A stretch of DNA of 56,146 bases, taken from the NCBI GenBank assembly GCA_903789665.1, contig CAIFEX010000023.1, positions 1 to 56,146 on the forward strand, written 5' to 3'. Shown here piece after piece: positions 52,574-56,146 of this stretch. A program made the translations under genes and the position numbers. The notes beneath the pieces are model-generated. The model did not search any database. It saw nothing but the letters and a program-made list of their open reading frames with translations, and had not been told where the DNA came from. How positions within the stretch are numbered: position 1 is the first letter of the stretch; every line of letters begins with the position of its first letter. Origin of the DNA: an uncultured Clostridium sp. Its GTDB lineage: Bacteria > Bacillota > Clostridia > Clostridiales > Clostridiaceae.

Positions 52574-53458
52574 TTATTTTTCTCTATTCAATAAAAATAA
52601 AGTTAAATTCTCCAAATGCGATGTATCTCTTTTAAGTCCTTTTAACACATCCATGCATTCACCCGTAATCAAACTGCACATTTCCCTGCATTTGTCCAAT
52701 CCATAGGCAGTTATGAAAGTGGTTTTGTTGTTATTCAAATCACTATTTGCCGTCTTGCCTAAAACAGCAGTATCTCCCGTCACATCTAATATATCATCCT
52801 TTATCTGAAAGGCCAATCCCAACTTTCGTCCATAATAATCCAATTTTTTTATTTCCTGTTCAGCGGCGGAAGCGTGAACTGCCGCTGAAATTATAGAGCC
52901 CTTTATAAGAGCTCCGGTTTTTTTGCTGTGCATGTAATAAAGCTGATCTCTGGATATTCTGGTATTCTCACTCAATATATCCACAGTCTGTCCGCCTACC
53001 ATTCCTTCCGCTCCCGTGCTTTCAGAAATAATGCTGCAGGCTCTTAATGCATTCTGTCCTTTTCCAATACAGTGCCTGAACATCAAATTCATAGCTTCAT
53101 TCAGGAGCCCGTCACCGGCCAAGAGGGCAATGGCCCCGCCAAACACTTTATGGTTTGTAGGTTTGCCCCTCCTGAGATCATCGTTATCCATAGCCGGGAG
53201 ATCGTCGTGGATAAGAGAATAAGTATGTATCATCTCTATAGATGCTGCCACATCAATCACTTCTCTGTAATTGTCTTTATAGAGCATATAGGTTAAAAGG
53301 AATAATATAGGCCTTATTCTCTTGCCCCCTGCATTCAAACTGTATGCCATGGCTTCATATACCCTTTTATTATAGGAACCCTTTCCCTTCATATAGTCTT
53401 TTAAATATTCATCCAATTCACACTTTAGTTTTTCAACCAAGCCGTCATTAATTTTCAT
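52574..53458 (-). CDS. ispA: Polyprenyl synthetase, probable farnesyl diphosphate synthase
   Basis: A 294-residue all-helical prenyltransferase. The first Asp-rich motif is DDLPAMDND in LIHDDLPAMDNDDLRRG (about 85-101), and the second is DDILD in QIKDDILDVTGD. Short-chain length fits geranyl/farnesyl diphosphate synthesis, though the exact product length is not certain from sequence alone. GGAGAG precedes the ATG. It is followed by dxs. Confidence 0.93.
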   Translation of the reverse strand: MKINDGLVEKLKCELDEYLKDYMKGKGSYNKRVYEAMAYSLNAGGKRIRPILFLLTYMLYKDNYREVIDVAASIEMIHTYSLIHDDLPAMDNDDLRRGKPTNHKVFGGAIALLAGDGLLNEAMNLMFRHCIGKGQNALRACSIISESTGAEGMVGGQTVDILSENTRISRDQLYYMHSKKTGALIKGSIISAAVHASAAEQEIKKLDYYGRKLGLAFQIKDDILDVTGDTAVLGKTANSDLNNNKTTFITAYGLDKCREMCSLITGECMDVLKGLKRDTSHLENLTLFLLNREK

Positions 53459-53482
53459 CGTAAACTCTCTCCATTTCCATTG

Positions 53483-53722
53483 CTATTTATTATCTTCCGT
53501 TTCACCGTCTTTTTCCTGAAAATCTTTTTCCCCTTCTTCTGTGAGGATCTTTATCCTGCCCTCCGCTCTATTCAACATCTTATATAATTTTCCACAGAGT
53601 TTTATTCCATCCTCGTAATTTTTCAAGCTTTCTTCCAGGGATAATCCACCTGCATCCATTGAATTCACTATTTTCTCCAGTTCTGACATAACACTTTCAT
53701 AACTTTCCTTTCTCCTAGGCAT
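53483..53722 (-). CDS. xseB: Exodeoxyribonuclease VII small subunit
   Basis: A 79-residue helical protein with the XseB signature: YESVMSELEKIVNSMDAGGLSLEESLKNYEDGIKLCGKLYKML. It forms a complex with XseA to degrade single-stranded DNA. GAGGGAGG precedes the ATG. It lies between xseA and ispA, as in most Firmicutes. Confidence 0.95.
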   Translation of the reverse strand: MPRRKESYESVMSELEKIVNSMDAGGLSLEESLKNYEDGIKLCGKLYKMLNRAEGRIKILTEEGEKDFQEKDGETEDNK

Positions 53723-53736
53723 AATTATCCTCCCTC

Positions 53737-54933
53737 TTAAATGCGGTTAAACTTAAAATTACCTTTCCCATCTTTCATTATAACCTTAACTTTATCTTTT
53801 TTATCCAGTTCATCTATAGTATTTATTATATTTTTACACTCATCTTCTATTATGGAATATCCTCTATTCAGCACATTTGAAGGGTTGTTGGCCGAAAGCA
53901 GGGAATTTATCTTGGCAAGTTTCTCCCTTTCCTTACTGATTCTAGTATTTATTTTCAAATCAAGAATCTGCTTAAACTTGTCTATGACATTATACTGATT
54001 TATCACATATATCATTGGACTGTAAGATCGCAAATTCCCTCTCACAAGAGCTAATCTGTCCTTTTCCACTCCTATTCTATTTTCAATATAACTGGAAAGT
54101 GCATCCTTATAATTCAGCAATTTCTTCAGAAATTCATCCATATTAAATACCGCAATTTCTGCGGCAGCAGAAGGAGTTGGCGCCCTTCTATCCGACACAA
54201 AATCCGCTATGGTAAAGTCAATTTCATGCCCTATTCCTGTTATTATGGGCTTTTCAGAATTATATATTGCCCTTGCCAGTTTTTCATCGTTGAAACACCA
54301 TAGATCCTCTATGGAACCCCCGCCTCTTGCTATAATTATAAGATCTACATCTTCAATCGAATTAAATTTGCAAATGCCCTCTATTACATTTTCGCTGGCC
54401 CTTACTCCCTGTACCAGTGAAGGAAAAATCAAAAGTTCCACCTTGTTATTTCTTCTTCTGGTAACATTTATTATATCCCTTACAGCAGCTCCTGTAGGAG
54501 AAGTTATAATTCCTATCTTCGAGGCATAAGAGGGTATTTCCTTTTTATGATTCTCATCAAATAGTCCCACTGCAGCCAATTTAGATTTCAGTTTTTCAAA
54601 AGCCAGATACAGTTCTCCCTTCCCCTCGGGTTTCATCTCGCTGCAGTAAAGCTGGTACTCTCCTTCTTTTTCATAGACGGATATTCTCCCTTTTACTATA
54701 ACTTTCATGCCGTCTTCCGGTAAAAAATCCAGCTTGACAACTGAATCTCTAAACATAATACAATTTATTCTACTGTATTCATCTTTCAATGAAAAATACA
54801 TATGTCCGCTGCTGTGAAACTTGAAGTTTGAGATTTCTCCCTTTATAGAACAGTTGGCAAGTATAAAATCACTGTCAAAAGCTTTTTTTATGTATTTGTT
54901 AATATCGGATACCGTTAATGTTTTAATATACAT
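53737..54933 (-). CDS. xseA: Exodeoxyribonuclease VII large subunit
   Basis: A 398-residue nuclease subunit. It starts with an OB-fold domain (LTVSDINKYIKKAF to VYEKEGEYQLYCSEM) and continues into the catalytic domain with IGIITSPTGAAVRDIINVTRRR, IIARGGGSIEDLWCFNDE and GHEIDFTIADFVSDRRAPTPSAAAE. A coiled coil follows. AGAGGT precedes the ATG, 18 bases after nusB. Confidence 0.95.
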   Translation of the reverse strand: MYIKTLTVSDINKYIKKAFDSDFILANCSIKGEISNFKFHSSGHMYFSLKDEYSRINCIMFRDSVVKLDFLPEDGMKVIVKGRISVYEKEGEYQLYCSEMKPEGKGELYLAFEKLKSKLAAVGLFDENHKKEIPSYASKIGIITSPTGAAVRDIINVTRRRNNKVELLIFPSLVQGVRASENVIEGICKFNSIEDVDLIIIARGGGSIEDLWCFNDEKLARAIYNSEKPIITGIGHEIDFTIADFVSDRRAPTPSAAAEIAVFNMDEFLKKLLNYKDALSSYIENRIGVEKDRLALVRGNLRSYSPMIYVINQYNVIDKFKQILDLKINTRISKEREKLAKINSLLSANNPSNVLNRGYSIIEDECKNIINTIDELDKKDKVKVIMKDGKGNFKFNRI

Positions 54934-54951
54934 ATCACATGACCTCTCAAC

Positions 54952-55413
54952 TTATCGATCTTTAATCATATTCCCGAGCACACCATTTATAAAGGATGCA
55001 GATTTATTCGAGGAATATTTTTTAGCCAGTTCTATGGCCTCATTTATAGATACCTTTTCCGGTATACCGTCTTCATACAAAAATTCATAGGTACAAATCC
55101 TTAAAATTGCCACATCCACTTTGGATAATCTATTTAACCTCCATTTTCTCAAATACATTTCAATCTTTTTGTCAATGGTATCTATATTTTTCTCTATGCC
55201 TTCCAGGACCCTCGTTATATATTCTATGTCCATATTTTTTAAATCACCAATTTTTTCTCCATAAAATTCTTCCTCACTGTCATCCGTTAAATTCTTTCCC
55301 TTTTCTGTAACATTTTCCTTTAAATTTGTTATGATACCGCCGGATTTCTCTCTATTTATAGTCATCTGAAATAATAATTTCATGGCCAATTCCCTAGATT
55401 TTCTTCTGTTCAT
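54952..55413 (-). CDS. nusB: Transcription antitermination factor NusB
   Basis: A 153-residue helical protein that acts with NusE (S10) in rRNA antitermination. The N-terminus [15 protein letters not shown] and the C-terminal [46 protein letters not shown] are typical. The protein carries an unusually long acidic middle loop. AGGAGG lies just upstream. It opens the long isoprenoid/repair transcript, with a promoter 57 bases before. Confidence 0.94.
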   Translation of the reverse strand: MNRRKSRELAMKLLFQMTINREKSGGIITNLKENVTEKGKNLTDDSEEEFYGEKIGDLKNMDIEYITRVLEGIEKNIDTIDKKIEMYLRKWRLNRLSKVDVAILRICTYEFLYEDGIPEKVSINEAIELAKKYSSNKSASFINGVLGNMIKDR

Positions 55414-55469
55414 TTTTTCCTCCTACTTAGATGAAGCTTATAAAAATAATTATTGTCATTTCAGATACA

Positions 55470-55498
55470 ATTATACTTAAACTGATATTCTAGTTCAA
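55470..55498 (-). promoter_or_regulatory. Sigma-A promoter of the nusB operon
   Basis: On the minus strand TTGAAC (55493-55498), 17 bases, then TATAAT (55470-55475). It lies just downstream of the Asp23-gene terminator. Confidence 0.75.
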
Positions 55499-55513
55499 GT
55501 TTATTAGGATAAA

Positions 55514-55545
55514 ATAATGCACCCTCTAAATAGAGGGTGCATTAT
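55514..55545 (-). terminator. Terminator after the Asp23 gene
   Basis: Perfect 15-base arms ATAATGCACCCTCTA and its complement around two bases, followed by a T-rich tail (TTATTTTATCC as read on the minus strand). It starts five bases after the Asp23 stop. Confidence 0.8.
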
Positions 55546-55550
55546 CCATC

Positions 55551-55943
55551 TTACTCTTCTACATCATCATTGATTTCTTCTGTTTTTGGGATCATAACAT
55601 TTTGAACATGTATATTTATAGCTGAAACATCCAAGCCGGTCATTGATTCAACTGCCCTTTTCACATTTTCTTGAACTTTCACTGCTACATCCGGAATTCT
55701 GACGCCATATTTTACTACTACATATAAATCTATCGCTGCACTATTTTCATTTACATTTACCTTAACACCCTTAGATAAATTTTTTTTACCCGACAGTATT
55801 TGAGTAATCCCGCCTACGAGGCTGGCGCTCATTCCAACTATTCCATCTATTTCAGTAGTAGCAAGGCCTGCAATTACACCTACAACTTCGTCAGATATTT
55901 TCACAATACCCATATCTATTTCGTTATTTTTATCTTCTTCCAT
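55551..55943 (-). CDS. Asp23/Gls24 family envelope stress response protein
   Basis: A 130-residue protein of the Asp23/Gls24 family, opening with GIVKISDEVVGVIAGLATTEIDGIVGMSASLVGGI and including KNLSKGVKVNVNENSAAIDLYVVVKYGVRIPDVAVKVQENVKRAVESMTGLDVSAINIHVQNV. Members form membrane-associated polymers and respond to cell-wall stress. Acidic tails lie at both ends. AGGAGG precedes the ATG. It has its own promoter and terminator, upstream of nusB in the usual clostridial place. Confidence 0.92.
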   Translation of the reverse strand: MEEDKNNEIDMGIVKISDEVVGVIAGLATTEIDGIVGMSASLVGGITQILSGKKNLSKGVKVNVNENSAAIDLYVVVKYGVRIPDVAVKVQENVKRAVESMTGLDVSAINIHVQNVMIPKTEEINDDVEE

Positions 55944-55992
55944 TGTTGCACCTCCTAGATTTTCACACCATCGAAAGATCCACGTTATATAT

Positions 55993-56021
55993 ATTATAGC
56001 AAAGGAATATTTTTTTTACAA
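55993..56021 (-). promoter_or_regulatory. Sigma-A promoter of the Asp23 gene
   Basis: On the minus strand TTGTAA (56016-56021), 17 bases, then TATAAT (55993-55998), giving a leader of about 45 bases. Confidence 0.7.
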
Positions 56022-56055
56022 TTATTTATTTTTATGTGATCGTGTCAATTTACTG

Positions 56056-56100
56056 TAGGTTAAAAAGCTACAGACTTTCCCTGTAACATATTTTAACCTA
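56056..56100. other. Long interrupted stem-loop near the window edge
   Basis: TAGGTTAAAA (56056-56065) pairs perfectly with TTTTAACCTA (56091-56100). Inside, TACAG (56069-56073) pairs with CTGTA (56081-56085). It lies upstream of the Asp23 promoter, outside any reading frame, and could belong to the end of the gene beyond the window or to an unidentified structured RNA. Further complementary segments follow up to the window edge. Confidence 0.4.
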
Positions 56101-56146
56101 TGCTCCTCTAAGAGCCTTGAGGGTAATGCTCAAACGCGTTTTTTTG

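Noticed and set aside
55944-56146. OLE RNA upstream of the Asp23/nusB/isoprenoid genes
   Set aside because: OLE is known near such genes, but it is about 600 bases long and only 200 bases are available here. I recognise none of its conserved segments.

Overview
This window reads as ordinary chromosome of a low-GC, endospore-forming Clostridium. The evidence is the spo0A, spoIVB, spoIIM and ytfJ genes, a complete Rnf complex with an upstream rseC, AGGAGG-type ribosome binding sites, frequent TTG/GTG starts and AT-rich spacers. The gene content suggests an energy-conserving, Rnf-dependent anaerobe such as the C. kluyveri / C. ljungdahlii group; that placement is inference. I saw no rRNA, tRNA, CRISPR array, insertion sequence or prophage, and no stretch over 300 bases lacks a gene.

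Layout. 0-2.2 kb (minus): AI-2E-family permease, PRC-barrel protein, Rrf2/IscR-like regulator. 2.2-4.6 kb (plus): a P1B metal ATPase and a CsoR-type sensor, behind a promoter with a 20-bp perfect inverted repeat around a CsoR-like operator. 4.6-8.3 kb (minus): flavin reductase-like protein, PHP phosphatase (probable histidinol-phosphatase), AEC permease, an unknown protein and a PAP2 protein. 8.4-16.2 kb (minus): histidine operon hisZ-G-D-B-H-A-C-F-I-E with its own promoter and terminator. 16.3-22.8 kb (minus): DegV protein, single-chain FGAM synthase, an OrtA-like small protein and glyA. 23-24.2 kb (plus): a split ThrE-type amino-acid exporter.

24.2-28.9 kb is a mixed block: Cof phosphatase, lipoprotein, DUF4397 protein, LUD protein, C_GCAxxG_C_C protein, NusG-II protein and Gx transporter. 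28.9-34.6 kb (minus) is rseC followed by rnfC-D-G-E-A-B; a hairpin separates rseC from rnfC. 34.8-37.7 kb holds an unknown protein, a DD-carboxypeptidase and the ytfI/ytfJ sporulation pair. 37.7-42.6 kb (minus) holds scpB, scpA, a CCA-type nucleotidyltransferase, a second DD-carboxypeptidase and a XerD-like protein lacking two catalytic residues. 42.6-44.3 kb holds a small membrane protein, spoIIM, a Nudix hydrolase and a 56-residue ORF. 44.5-56 kb (minus) is a classic Firmicute run, here transcribed in the order Asp23, nusB, xseA, xseB, ispA, dxs, tlyA, nadK, argR, recN, spoIVB, spo0A.

Much of the value is in regulatory DNA. spo0A has a textbook sigma-H promoter with a 0A box over its -10. 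purL has a strong sigma-A promoter and a pair of inverted PurBox-like CGAAY sites in its leader. Good sigma-A promoters also precede the his operon, glyA, nusB, Asp23, the Rrf2 gene and the metal ATPase. Most units end in clear intrinsic terminators. No obviously novel multi-gene system is present. The best leads are the metal-responsive promoter and its atypical ATPase, the catalytically altered XerD-like protein, the rnf leader hairpin, and several uncharacterised small proteins.
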